Origin: Macrothele yani
Lineage: Eukaryota > Arthropoda > Arachnida > Araneae > Macrothelidae
DNA: 64,000 bases
Direction: 5' to 3'
Assembly (NCBI GenBank): GCA_039090855.1
Contig: CM077023.1
Location: 78,405,127 to 78,469,126 of the forward strand
Below the pieces are notes generated by a model that had not been told where the DNA came from, did not search any database, and saw only the letters and a list, made by a program, of their open reading frames with translations. The first letter of the stretch is position 1; each line of letters starts with the position of its first letter. Both the position numbers and the translations under genes were made by a program. Of this stretch, positions 10,800-20,289 are shown piece by piece.

Positions 10800-11340
10800 A
10801 GTTTTTCAAAATCCCACTATTATTTCACAACTAACAGAATATCGTTGGAAATGAACTTCCACAAACTCAGCAAAATGAAGCTCGGAAATGTCGAAGAAAA
10901 AGACTTTCAGACTGGAGTAGAACCTAGAGCATGGAGTAGAACCTAGAACTGAATGGAAGGAAAAAGCGCATGGAGTCGAACTTTTATACTCTCCATCTCA
11001 AGAGATAAGCGACGTCACTGACGTCATAGTTAATCACGTGGTGAAGAAAAATGGTGCTGAACAGACAAACGTTGGGCAGACCGCTAGAGTGGTGATGTCA
11101 TAACACCACACCCACATAAACCCTCCACGTGGAGGACTGGTGACGTCATAATTGCGCATTGTGCAGGAAAGACACCCTTTTTCGAGCATGGATCCGTACT
11201 TGATTTCATAGTCGAGTGGCTTAAGGCTGAATTCAGCGATCTGATGACCAGGGGTTCGATCCTGAGCTGAATAGCGATAGATTTTTATTCACTTTGAGTG
11301 AAAAATTTCCCCAGCGTGGTGACGTCACGTGGTAAAATTT
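10800..11340 (-). promoter_or_regulatory. Probable promoter of the virus-like block: TATA box and TGACGTCA sites
   Basis: On the minus strand AGTATAAAAG lies at 10981-10990, about 190 nt upstream of the polymerase ATG. Upstream of it are three exact TGACGTCA (CRE/ATF) octamers at 11019, 11141 and 11320, one near-match (TGATGTCA, 11093), an E-box-like CACGTG overlapping the last octamer, and the 14-bp palindrome CCTCCACGTGGAGG at 11122-11135. Three perfect 8-mers within about 310 bp is far above chance. A short direct repeat (GAGTAGAACCTAG) lies at 10914-10945. Promoter activity is inferred from motif spacing only. Confidence 0.55.
11205..11280 (+). tRNA. tRNA-Leu/Ser-like sequence (pseudogene or SINE head)
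   Basis: The stretch contains GTCGAGTGGCTTAAGGC (A-box-like, class II tRNA style) and GGTTCGATCCTG (B box) with plausible spacing. I cannot close a clean acceptor stem, so a functional tRNA is doubtful. It lies within the presumed promoter region of the virus-like block. Confidence 0.35.
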
Positions 11341-11539
11341 CCTAGTGGGGAAAAATACAGTATGGGAAAAATTAATAGCAATTTAGGAGGTTTTTGAGGT
11401 TTCAGTGTTGCTACAAAAGTAAAATATGTTGAGAATACGGACAATATGTACATCATTGGAAAGCATATTCTCTGCAGAATCCAAATCAGGTTAAGAATGG
11501 GAACAGCTTAAATAGAACTCGGGTTATGCGCAGAAATGT

Positions 11540-11690
11540 GCTGCGAAATAGAAATCATGGCAAAATAACGGGATGACATGAAAAGAAATAACGTCCCAAA
11601 TATTTTGTTGGGTCACCTTTGGATTTAACGACCGCTGCACATCTCTTGAGCATGGAGTCAACCAAGTTACCCAACATCTCGGATGGTTGG
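11540..11690 (-). pseudogene. C-terminal fragment of a Tc1-family transposase
   Basis: Read on the minus strand this encodes a stretch with LVDSMLKRCAAVVKSKGDP and TKYLG, which matches the conserved C-terminus of Tc1 transposases (ending in -SMPRR-x-AVI-x-KGG-x-TKY type sequence). It is a different family from the Tc1 fragment at the other end of the adjacent LINE. The fragment starts at the LINE's 3' tail (ACCAACCAACC, about 11690), so the LINE either inserted here or was joined to it. Confidence 0.65.
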
Positions 11691-11849
11691 TTGGTTGGTA
11701 AGTAGATTTTAATGGCGCAAGGGCCATGGGTGGCCAAAAAGCGCCAAACAAAAGACATCAAAAGAGAACAAAATCAATAAAACACGTACACAAGGTTAAA
11801 AACAGGATGAAGCGGTAAAAGTGAAAGATGGAAATGAATACGGTAAAAC

Positions 11850-14800
11850 CTAGATGAGGTTAAAAAAGTCAATTTCCTTATAAAAGGAGAACACCGCGGT
11901 CAGGTCGCAGTCCTCACCAATGAGAGTCTGCAGCGTAGCTGCTCCGTCGTCCAACAAATGAGAATGAAAATAACGAAAACGATGATCACAAAAACGAACA
12001 CAAGTACACAAAACATGAAGGACGGTGAGACGACAGTGGCACGCCTCACACATCGGGGCACTGTCGCCACACAGCAAAAAGCGGTGAGTAAAACGACAGT
12101 GCCTAATGCGAAGACGCGCAAGAACAACTTCCTCACGACGGTTCTTCCGCAAACTAGACTTCCATAGTCCGATCTGTGGTTTGATGGCATAGAGTTTATT
12201 GCTGCCCTGCTGAGACCACAGGGACTGCCATTCATCCAAAACAATATTCCGGATCAAAGGGCGAAAATCTCGGAAAGACAGTGGCAGCCGAGCTGGCGAC
12301 ATGGAAGAAACAGACCTGGCAGAAAGATCTGCCAGCTCGTTACCCCGGATCCCAGCATGGCCAGGAACCCAACAGAATCGGACCAGGAATCCAGCACCTT
12401 CCAAAGTTCCAAGAAGACGACGGACATCACGGATGACCGGTGAGTCCGTGTCCTCTGGAGAAGATAGGACTTGGATGACGGACTGGGAATCGGAGCAAAT
12501 CATAGCGCGACGATGAGATCTGGACTGTATGTGACACAAAGCGTGGTGGACCGCACGCATCTCTGCCGAAAAGACGGTGGATTCAGGCGGAAGCCTCTCA
12601 GCATGGGAGGCATCGCCACACACGAAAGCGAATCCAACAACCTCACCGGATTTCGACCCGTCAGTAAATACAGGCACGAAATCCGGGAAGATAGACTGTT
12701 TCTCGGCAAAGAGCTGCTGGTACACCAGAGCAGGAGTAGAAGACTTTGGCCACACACAACTTGAACCGGCTGCCAAGGCGGTTCATTGTAGAACCGGGTC
12801 AAACCAATCCTTGACAAGTCTAGACCAGCATCGCGCACTAAGTTCGACAACCGAATCCCAAACGTCGGAACACAGGAAGGTTGGTGTGAGAATAGGCGGA
12901 CACATCGCGGTTGGAAAATGGAACCATGCAGTGGATGATCAGGAAGAGACTTCAACTTGGTGAAGAATTGAAGAGACAGCTGCTCACGTCGGATGCATAA
13001 CGGCGGTTCATGGGCCTCAACATACAGGCTATGCACGGGAGAGGTACGGAAAGCACCAGTGCATAGCCGCAGAGCTTGGTGATGGACAGGATCCAGAGGC
13101 CGTAACACGGATGGACGTACCGAACCGTACGTTATGAAACCGAAGTCTAACTTTGACCGAATCAGAGAATGGTAAATGCGAAGCATTGAGCACCTGTCAG
13201 GCCCCCAAGATGTTCGAGAGAGGACCTTCAGGATACTCAACGACTTCGTGCACTTCACCTTCAAAGACTGGATGTGAGGTCGAAAGGTGGGTGCTCGGTC
13301 AAACGTTAGCCCAAGGAACTTGACTTCTGACACCACAGGGATTTTAGAGCATCCCAGACGGAGGCTGGGGTCTGGGTGAAGACCCCGTTTGCGGCAAAAA
13401 TGCACGCAAATGGTATTCTGCGTCGAGAAGCCAAATCCATTATGGGAAGCCCAGATTCTTCGTAATGGCCGACTGCAGCTGCCTCTCAATGGTGCGCACG
13501 TTGACAGATGCGCAAGAGATATGCAGGTCATCCACGTACATGGAGCAACGAACCGTCGGAGGAAGTAGAGTGAAAATATGATTAACACGAAGGATGAACA
13601 ATGTCACAGAAAGAATGGAGCCTTGACGGACACCCTGTTCTTGTGGGTATAAAGCAGAGAGGGTCGATCCGACGCGCACACGGAACATCCGGTTCTGGAG
13701 AAATCCGGCAATGAAGGTAGGCAAATTTCCCCGCAATCCGCAGTCACGCAGATCACGGAGAATGCCGTATCTCCAGGTTCGATCGTAGGCCTTTTCCATG
13801 TCGAAGAACACGGAGACCATGTGCTGACGCCGGACAAACGCCTCCCTAACAGATGTCTCAAGGCGAAGATGATGATCTGAGGTGGATCGGAATTTCCGAA
13901 ATCCACTCTGATGAGGTGAAAGAAGGTGACGTGATTCCAAATAAAAAACAAAACGAAAATTGATGATGCGCTCTAGGACTTTGCAGAGGCAGCTCGTCAT
14001 AGCAATTGGTCGGTAGTTCAACGAGTTAGCGGGATCTTTACCAGGTTTGAGAACAGGAACAACAATGGCAGTGCGCCAAGATTCGGGAAAGTCACGCTCG
14101 TGCCAGATCTTGTTAAACAGGACTAGCAGACATTCAAGAGAGGGCGGAGAAAGGTGCTTCAGCATTTCATAATGGATGTTATCCGGTCCGACAGATGTTC
14201 GGCCGGACCGATTCAGGGCAATCTTCAGTTCGACGGCAGTCAGCGGGCTGTTATAGTCGGCAGCGGAAAACGGTCCAAAGACCGTTCAAGCCGCAGCCGT
14301 AACTGCCAGAACGAAGCAGGGTAATTGCTGCTGCTGGACACCGAAGAAAATGCGGCGCCCAGACAGTCAGCAACAACCTGAGCGCCAGCAACCGTTCCCC
14401 CATCACTTTCGAGAATGGAGATTTCCCCAGAAGGGTACTTACCCCAAATCTTGCGGATCCTGTCCCAAACTATCTCAGAGCTGGTAGTGGTGTTAATCCC
14501 GGATACGTAGCATATCCAAGATTCCCGTTGACTACGGCGACGTACCAATCGCGCGTAAGATTTGGCATTCTTGAAAGCAAGTAGGTTCGCGTCGGTGGGG
14601 TACCGACGAAACCTACCCCAAGTCCGATGTTGGGCCTGACGAGCTGCCTTGCAAGCGGAATTCCACCAAGGTTGCGGCCAACGTGGAAGTTTAGTCGAAG
14701 TCTTAGGGATGGTAAAGTCTGCCGCTTGCACAATACAATCCGTTACCGCCGCAACAGCTTCATCGATCGTACCCGAGGTCACCATGACTGGAGTAATGGT

Positions 14801-15527
14801 CGCTGAAGCCGTGAATGAGTCCCACTTGGCTCGATTGATAGCCCATCTAGCAGGGAGAGTAGGATAACGGTACCCGTCCCCTGCTAGACGGAGAAAGATG
14901 GAAAAGTAATCACTGCCAAGGGGATCATCAGACACGCTCCAGGACCAGTCAGGATATAACGATGGCGAACTCAAGGACAGATCAATGGCTGAGTACGAGC
15001 GGTGGGTAATGAAAATAAGTGACTGCCCCGGTGTTGTGGAGACAGAGGGACGTGTTGGAGAGAAGAGACTCAACATTACGGCCCCTGGAGTCTCGAGTGG
15101 TAGAACCCCACAGCGGATTGTGTGCATTGAAATCTCCTAAGATGAAGAAAGGAGGCGGCAGCTGGTCAACTAAATCTTCCAGATCCGAAAGGCTTACAGC
15201 TTCATCTGGTGGAATGTAGATGGAACACACTGTGAACAGTGTGTTCACAGATAGTCTCACTGCCACTGCCTGCAAAGTCGTCCGAAGGGCAACTGCAGTG
15301 ACAGGAATACCATGAGGAACAACAACGGCCACTCCTCCGCAGGCGATAACACCGTCCTCATGATCCTTGCGAAAAATAGAATATCTCCGCAGCGAAAAAG
15401 TGTCCGTTGTTCGAAGCTTTGTCTCCTGGAGGCAAACGCACACAGGTGTGTGCGAAGACAGTAAGCCTTTCAGATCATCAATTAGTGGTCGCAGACCTCG
15501 GCAATTCCACTGAATGAGCGTGGCCAT
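11850..15527 (-). pseudogene. LINE ORF2: AP endonuclease, reverse transcriptase, RNase H
   Basis: The endonuclease starts with ATG at 15527 and shows IQWNCRGLRP, CLQETKL and ILGDFNAHNPLWGS, the usual APE-type metal-binding segments. The RT follows with WRTAIVVPVLKPGKDP, LNYRPIAMTSCLCKVLE, FFDMEKAYDRTW (catalytic Asp) and MYVDDLHI (YVDD-type box near 13535-13550). RNase H has VFTDGSKSG, FSAEMRAVHHAL and ICSDSQSV, supplying the D-E-D triad. Blocks at 14982-15527, 14240-15127, 13440-14165, 12500-13588 and 11850-12776 lie in different frames, so at least four indels have accumulated. The start was chosen because translation opens directly into the endonuclease. It is a retrotransposon pseudogene of moderate age. 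Confidence 0.85.
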
Positions 15528-15572
15528 AATGAAAAATAAAAGGAAAGGATGAAAAACGAAAATGACAGACTA

Positions 15573-16635
15573 CTAGAATGTCTCCGAGTCGTCCATCAGC
15601 TCCTGACCATCTGCAATGTCTGGAGGCAACACAGGGCTGTGCTTACTTACACAGGGCTGCGCTACCGGGGGTTTTGGTGGTGTTGCCCTGCTCTGTTTCG
15701 AGGGGGAGGATCCTGGTTTCACCTTTTCCGGCTTCTTCTTAGTTGCGCCCTGGGCCTGGGTCCCAGTGCTGGCAGAGGATGTTTTCTGCACAGATGATGT
15801 TTTAGGCGTCGATGTTGATGGCGTCTTGGATTCAATGCGGCGAGACTTCAGTGCCTCCAATCCGGCAGCAACGATGTCCTCAAAAACATAAGGACACTGC
15901 GCTGGGATGGTCACCTCAGTCTGCACCGCAACAGTAGGTTTCTGGACCACAACCGATGCATAGGAGCGCCGGCCTGTTGGTAGAGGAGCTATCCGCCGTC
16001 TGGCCTCAGGATAAGACAGGTTTTCAGTCGTCTTCAGGCGTTGGATAGCCTGCTCCTCGATCCACTTTGGGCACTGCTTAGAAGAAGCCGGGTGAGAGAA
16101 CCCTCGCAATTGACACAGTGATCCGAGTCAGCGGAGCAGTCCGCCAAAGAGTGTTCAGGCGACCCACAGCGCCCACACTTTGCTACATTACGGCAAAACT
16201 GCTGGGAGTGACCGTAATGCTGGCACTTGAAACATCTCAAGGGGTTCGGGATGTATGGTCGAACATCGAGACGCAAGTACCCCGCCTTGATGGAAGTTGG
16301 CAGGGTAGGGGAGTCAAGTGTGAGCACGATGTTCCTGGAGGGAATAGACTTCCCATCCCGCCGGAAAAGAAAACGCCGAACCCCAGTGACATGTTGTTCC
16401 CCAAGTTCTTCCAGCAATTCCTCATCGCTGCATTCCAGCAGGTCGCGGGAGTTGAAAACACCGCGAGAGGAATTGAGGAAACCATGGGGAGATATTTGGA
16501 CTGGAACGTCCAGCAGAACGGTCGTCTCCAGCAAGGTGGCACTGTGGCGTGGATTTGATGTCTCCACAAGAAGATCCACTGACGGGAGCTTCTTAACACT
16601 CTTTGGTGAGCCCGCAACGGCCTGAAGAGCTTTAT
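15573..16635 (-). pseudogene. LINE ORF1: gag-like protein with CCHC zinc knuckles
   Basis: The protein carries consecutive cysteine/histidine knuckles within CFKCQHYGHSQQFC, CGRCGSPEHSLADC and a CVNCEG start, the nucleic-acid-binding ORF1p arrangement of I/Jockey LINEs. Upstream lies a mixed region (KKLPSVDLLVET, GYLRLDVRPYIPNPLRC); downstream is a Ser/Thr/Pro/Lys-rich low-complexity tail. Two frames (16034-16635 and 15573-16109) overlap, so one frameshift separates the knuckles from the tail. The open frame continues beyond 16636, but there it reads antisense Tc1 DNA and is not part of ORF1; the true N-terminus is missing. Confidence 0.75.
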
Positions 16636-16820
16636 TAAGGAATCCGAGACCTCGGAATACACCCGAATTGTGGAACGCTCTGCAGGAAGCATGGTTTGCA
16701 TAGCTTACAGCATATTTCCAGATGCTAGTGGAGTCCATGCCTTGTCGCATTTCTGCAGTCCTGTGCGCCCGTGGGGGACCTGCCAAGTACTAGACTGGTG
16801 TACCAGTTTTTCTGGCACTT

Positions 16821-16821
<1 letters not shown>
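16636..16821 (+). pseudogene. Tc1 transposase 3' fragment with right terminal repeat
   Basis: This matches, base for base over most of its length, the end of the Tc1 element at 31.5-32.7 kb (compare 32511-32695). It encodes the C-terminal part of the transposase and ends in the terminal repeat GTACCAGTTTTTCTGGCACT(TCA). It shares with the longer copy an in-frame TAG shortly before the conserved C-terminus. The 5' side is cut by the LINE junction at about 16636; the 3' end runs directly into a (TG)n microsatellite. Confidence 0.85.
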
Positions 16822-16874
<53 letters not shown>

Positions 16875-16889
16875 ATATATATATATATA
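16822..16889 (+). repeat. (TG)n(TA)n microsatellite
   Basis: About 25 TG units followed by TTTA and (TA)8. It joins the Tc1 terminal repeat to the left pseudo-LTR of the Penelope-like element. Frames through it are meaningless. Confidence 0.95.
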
Positions 16890-17905
16890 CTAATAAGAAG
16901 AGACAGAAAAAAAACTGAATCTAGAAAGTGTCGAGAATGCCGAGCCTTGGCTTTATCAAGGACCAGCAAAACTCTACATTTTCTCACTTCCACAAAGACC
17001 TAGTTGGAAATGGGTTTCTGCAAAGCCATAGATGCAAGTAATAAGCCCACCAAAAATTTTATCTAAAATATCATAACCTCCTCAGAGTTGCATGACGAAA
17101 CACAAGATAATATTATTTTTGCATGCATCTATAGCTTTCCTGGCCCAACCCATGCTCGTCACCTGCTACCAAAAAACAGAAAAACGATTACAAACCCCCC
17201 CCCCCCAAAAAACCCCCACAAGTTGAGAGAGTGACTGATTGAATCAAAAGGATTATTCAGCAATAACACTATGCCAAGTTACCTAGCCGCCTAAGAGAGA
17301 ATTTAAACTAGAATAGCAGTACTAAAGTATTACAGATTCTTATGCTTTGTAGTGAAAAACCGCTTATTCAAAAATGCCATATAATAAAAAATAATAAATT
17401 TTTAAAAGAACAGATTCCCGAAAGAAAACTGGAATATTGAACCCCCTACTCCTCAACAACTGACTTCACAAGAACAAAAAACAGAAAATGATAATAACAA
17501 ACTAAAAAAATGCTTTGTGAAGATTATATGACTTTAACAATTAGTTGCAATACATAGAAAGTATTCTAGGAGTGCTTTTAAGTGCCCAATAATGTAGTAA
17601 TTACGTTCTTGCCGACATTGAAACACATCGTTGACTACAAGAACAATAAAACGGCCAGCTACTTTTCCTAAGTGCCCTAAAATACTCGCTAAATTTCCAA
17701 GTAAAGTGAAAGAGAAAAAAACCACAAAGTTTATAGACTTGCTTGCACCTAATTGCCTGATGCGAAAAATAGAAAATAACTGCTTAAAAAGTTCATAAAT
17801 TGAACTTGGAATTCCCAAACTACAAGAACAAAGAAGAGAGCTTACCTCTTATGCAACTTTTCTGCCACCACTGCCAAAAAACATGGCCGAACTTTCTCCC
17901 CTAAC
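16889..17905 (-). repeat. Left pseudo-LTR of the Naiad-like element
   Basis: Near-identical by eye to the reverse complement of 23022-24100. Landmarks are AGAAAGTGTCGAGAATGCCG near 16923, a CTTGGCTTTATCAAGGACC block, and AACTTTCTCCCCTAACTTTC near 17890. A segment of about 100 bp present in the right copy (around 24005-24095) is missing here. The small frame at 17534-17818 is repeated in the right copy (23118-23327) and is a by-product of the repeat. Confidence 0.8.
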
Positions 17906-18119
17906 TTTCTCCTTGGCCACTCCCTAGATGCTGGGAGGCAGCGTGAGTGGGTCTGAAATCTTCTACACACTGAAAAGGATCCTACCCGCGGAGTTTTAAA
18001 CAAGAGAAATATACAACTAAGAATGTAATCCTGTTTGTTCAGATAGAGTAGAATTAACTCTCCAGAATACATGAAAATTACCATAAAATACACAGGCAGT
18101 GTATTTAATAACGTTTCAT

Positions 18120-19923
18120 CATCATCATCATCATTGTCAACCATTATCAATCCACTGCTGGACGAAGGTCTCCCCAAGTTTCCTCCACAACGGTCTGTCT
18201 TGTGCCAGTCTCCTCCATGTCACTCCCGCATATTTACGAATTTCATCCACCCATCTCCCATGTGGTCTTTTTCTGGGTCTTTTCCTGTCCCTTGGAATCC
18301 AATCTAAAATTTCGGCTGTCCATCTATGGTCTGTCCTTCTGGCAGTATGTCCAGCCCATTGCCATTTCAGGGATTTAACTCTGATCATGATGTCTTCCAC
18401 TCTCGTCATTTTTCGGATCCACGAGTTCCTCTTCTTATCTCTCCTGGTTATACCAAGCATGCACCTCTCCATGCTGCTTTGAGTTGTCTGCAGCCTTTGT
18501 ATGTCTCTTTTAGTTAAGGTCCACGTCTCTGCACCATACGTAAGCACTGGAAGGATGCATTGATCAAACACTTTTCTTTTAAGACATAATGGCATATTGC
18601 TCTTGAAAATTATGCTGTTTCTTCCAAAAGCTCTCCAGGCAAGTTTTGTACGCCGATTAATTTCTTCATCAATGTGACCCTCACTTGATATCTGCTGTCC
18701 AAGATAAACATACGTATCTGTTATCTCCAGTTTTTCTCCATCAATCGATAAATCTTCATTTCTTGTAAAAGCATTGAACATCACTTTTGTCTTCTGAAAG
18801 TTCATTTTTAATCCCACTTCTTTACTCTTGTCAGCAAGTTCCTGGATCATACTCTGCAGCTCTGATGGGGTAGTTGCAAAAATGACTACGTCATCAGCAA
18901 AACGAAGGTGGGTTAGATAATCTCCATTAATCTTTATCCCTTTGTTTTCCCAGTTCAGTGATTGAAAGACATTTTCCAATGTGGCATTAAAGAGCTTCGG
19001 AGATATGGTGTCACCTTGTCTCACTCCCTTTCCAATTTTTATGTGTGTTGTATTTTCAAACAGCCGAATCTTTGCACTTGCATTTTCATAGGTGTTATTA
19101 ATAATATTAATGTATGCATCTTCAATACCGCAGGATTTCAGAGCCGTGGTAACTGCTGATGGTTTCACCGAATCAAAGGCTTTTTCATAATCGATAAAAG
19201 CCATGCACAATGGAAGTTCATATTCCCTCGCTCTTTCAATTAGTTCTCTCAGTACGTGGATATGATCTATTGTGCTGTAGCCACTCTTGAATCCAGCTTG
19301 TTCTCTCGGTTGAGCCATGTCCAGTGTTACCTTCAAGCGGTGTGAAAGAACTTTAGTGAAGATTTTATAAACCACTGATAGGAGGCTGATAGGTCTGTAG
19401 TTCCTGAGATCCTCAATGTCACCTTTTTTATGTAGCAGGATCATTGTAGCATTGTTCCAATCCTCAGGAATCTTCCCTTCATTAAGGCATCGAGTGAAAA
19501 TTTGGGCGAGTACTGTTTCAATTTCTCCACTTGCTTCTTGTATGATGTCTATAGTAATTCCATCTTCTCCTGGAGCTTTCCCCCGCTTCATGTTCTTGAT
19601 TGCATGAGCAACTTCTGCTGGGAGGACTGGAAGAACTCTGGTACCTTTCATGATGTCTGGAGTACATGTATCATCCCTTTCATATAATTTGGAGTAGAAA
19701 TCTTTCACTCTTGTCAAAATTTCGCCTCTATTTCTTGTTATAGAACCATCTTCTTTTCTCAGAGCCATAATCTGTTTTCTTCCCTTACTGAGATGTCCCT
19801 TTGCTATCTTTAGGCTTTGGTTGTTTTCAATTGCTTTCCTCACTAGCTCACAGTTGAATTTCCTTACGTCTTCAGTGATACTTTTTCGTGCTGTCTTGCA
19901 TAGCTCTATATATTCTACTTTGG
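18120..19923 (-). mobile_element. RTE-type LINE copy 1, 5' truncated, ending in (ATG/TGA)n
   Basis: A 5'-truncated RTE-like retrotransposon. The 3' end is a very short UTR (GATAATGGTTGAC) leading to an (ATG)n-type tail at 18118-18138. Short 3' UTRs with simple-repeat tails are typical of RTE elements. It is nested in the Naiad-like element, so it inserted later. Three further copies of the same family lie at 27.9-31.1, 49.7-52.3 and 62.1-62.4 kb. Confidence 0.85.
18137..19920 (-). CDS. RTE reverse transcriptase, open frame (568 codons from first ATG)
   Basis: An unbroken frame from at least 19843 (first ATG) to the stop at 18137, open further to the truncation point near 19920. It begins with the linker between endonuclease and RT (RKAIENNQSLKIAKGHLSK). 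It continues with GKAPGEDGITIDIIQE, ILLHKKGDIEDLRNYRPISL, FIDYEKAFDSVK (first catalytic Asp), GVRQGDTISPKLFN, LRFADDVVIF (FADD box), and the C-terminal domain with YGAETWTLTKRD and GHTARRTDHRWT. The endonuclease domain is missing by 5' truncation, so the copy cannot move autonomously. The absence of stops makes this the youngest-looking RTE copy in the window. Confidence 0.8.
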
Positions 19924-20289
19924 GAGCATGTATTTAATTACCTTAGTGAACTTCTACAAACAATTCATAATCCTATTTATTTTAACGTTAGTTTTGCTGT
20001 TTTTAGTTTAGTTATTCTAGTGAGTGAATACCTAGTTTTCTTTTTATTTATTTTAATTTTATTTTATAATCAAATTTTAAAGTTTTTTGTGTGATTTTAT
20101 CTGTATTATTTTATTTTTTTATTTTTAATAGGACTGTCCTGTCCATAGCACTAAGGTTCCTTTTTGTAGTTAATATGCATCCTCTAGACAAACTTCCAAA
20201 AAAGGCTTTCATTGGCCAGAATCATTTTATTAACTGTGTAGAAATTAAACCGGATCTGCTAACCTTACTCTATTATTCAGAATAATTTT

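Larger units (their letters stand above)
5488..11340 (-). mobile_element. Polinton/Maverick-like (virus-like) element remnant
   Basis: A minus-strand block of three decayed genes with their presumed promoter and 3' elements: protein-primed family B DNA polymerase, AlkB-type dioxygenase and PC4-domain protein. The polymerase family is the one carried by Polintons, adintovirus-like elements and related arthropod DNA viruses. No capsid, integrase, ATPase or protease gene was recognised, nor terminal inverted repeats, so either only the replication module survives or the element belongs to a related lineage. All three genes carry stops or frameshifts, so this is an old, inactive insertion. Boundaries are those of the recognisable module, not of the original element. 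Confidence 0.65.
11691..16635 (-). mobile_element. I-clade LINE with ORF1 and RNase H-containing ORF2, 5' truncated or fused
   Basis: A minus-strand non-LTR retrotransposon: gag-like ORF1 (15573-16635), ORF2 (11850-15527) with endonuclease, reverse transcriptase and RNase H, then a short 3' UTR ending in an ACCA-type tail near 11690. The RNase H domain and CCHC ORF1 place it in the I superclade (I/Nimb/LOA/Ingi-like). All frames are interrupted by a few indels. Its 5' end stops at about 16636, where antisense Tc1 sequence begins. The two flanks are different Tc1 families, so no simple target-site duplication can be assigned. Confidence 0.8.

Noticed and set aside
11205..11280. Functional tRNA gene
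   Set aside because: Pol III boxes are present, but I could not form a paired acceptor stem or a clean anticodon arm; kept only as tRNA-like.
15616..16625. Plus-strand frames of 90-150 codons over the LINE ORF1
   Set aside because: Shadows of the minus-strand ORF1, which has zinc knuckles; no family resemblance on the plus strand.
16670..16918. 82-codon frame with a long valine/cysteine run
   Set aside because: It reads Tc1 sequence in the wrong frame and then the (TG)n microsatellite.
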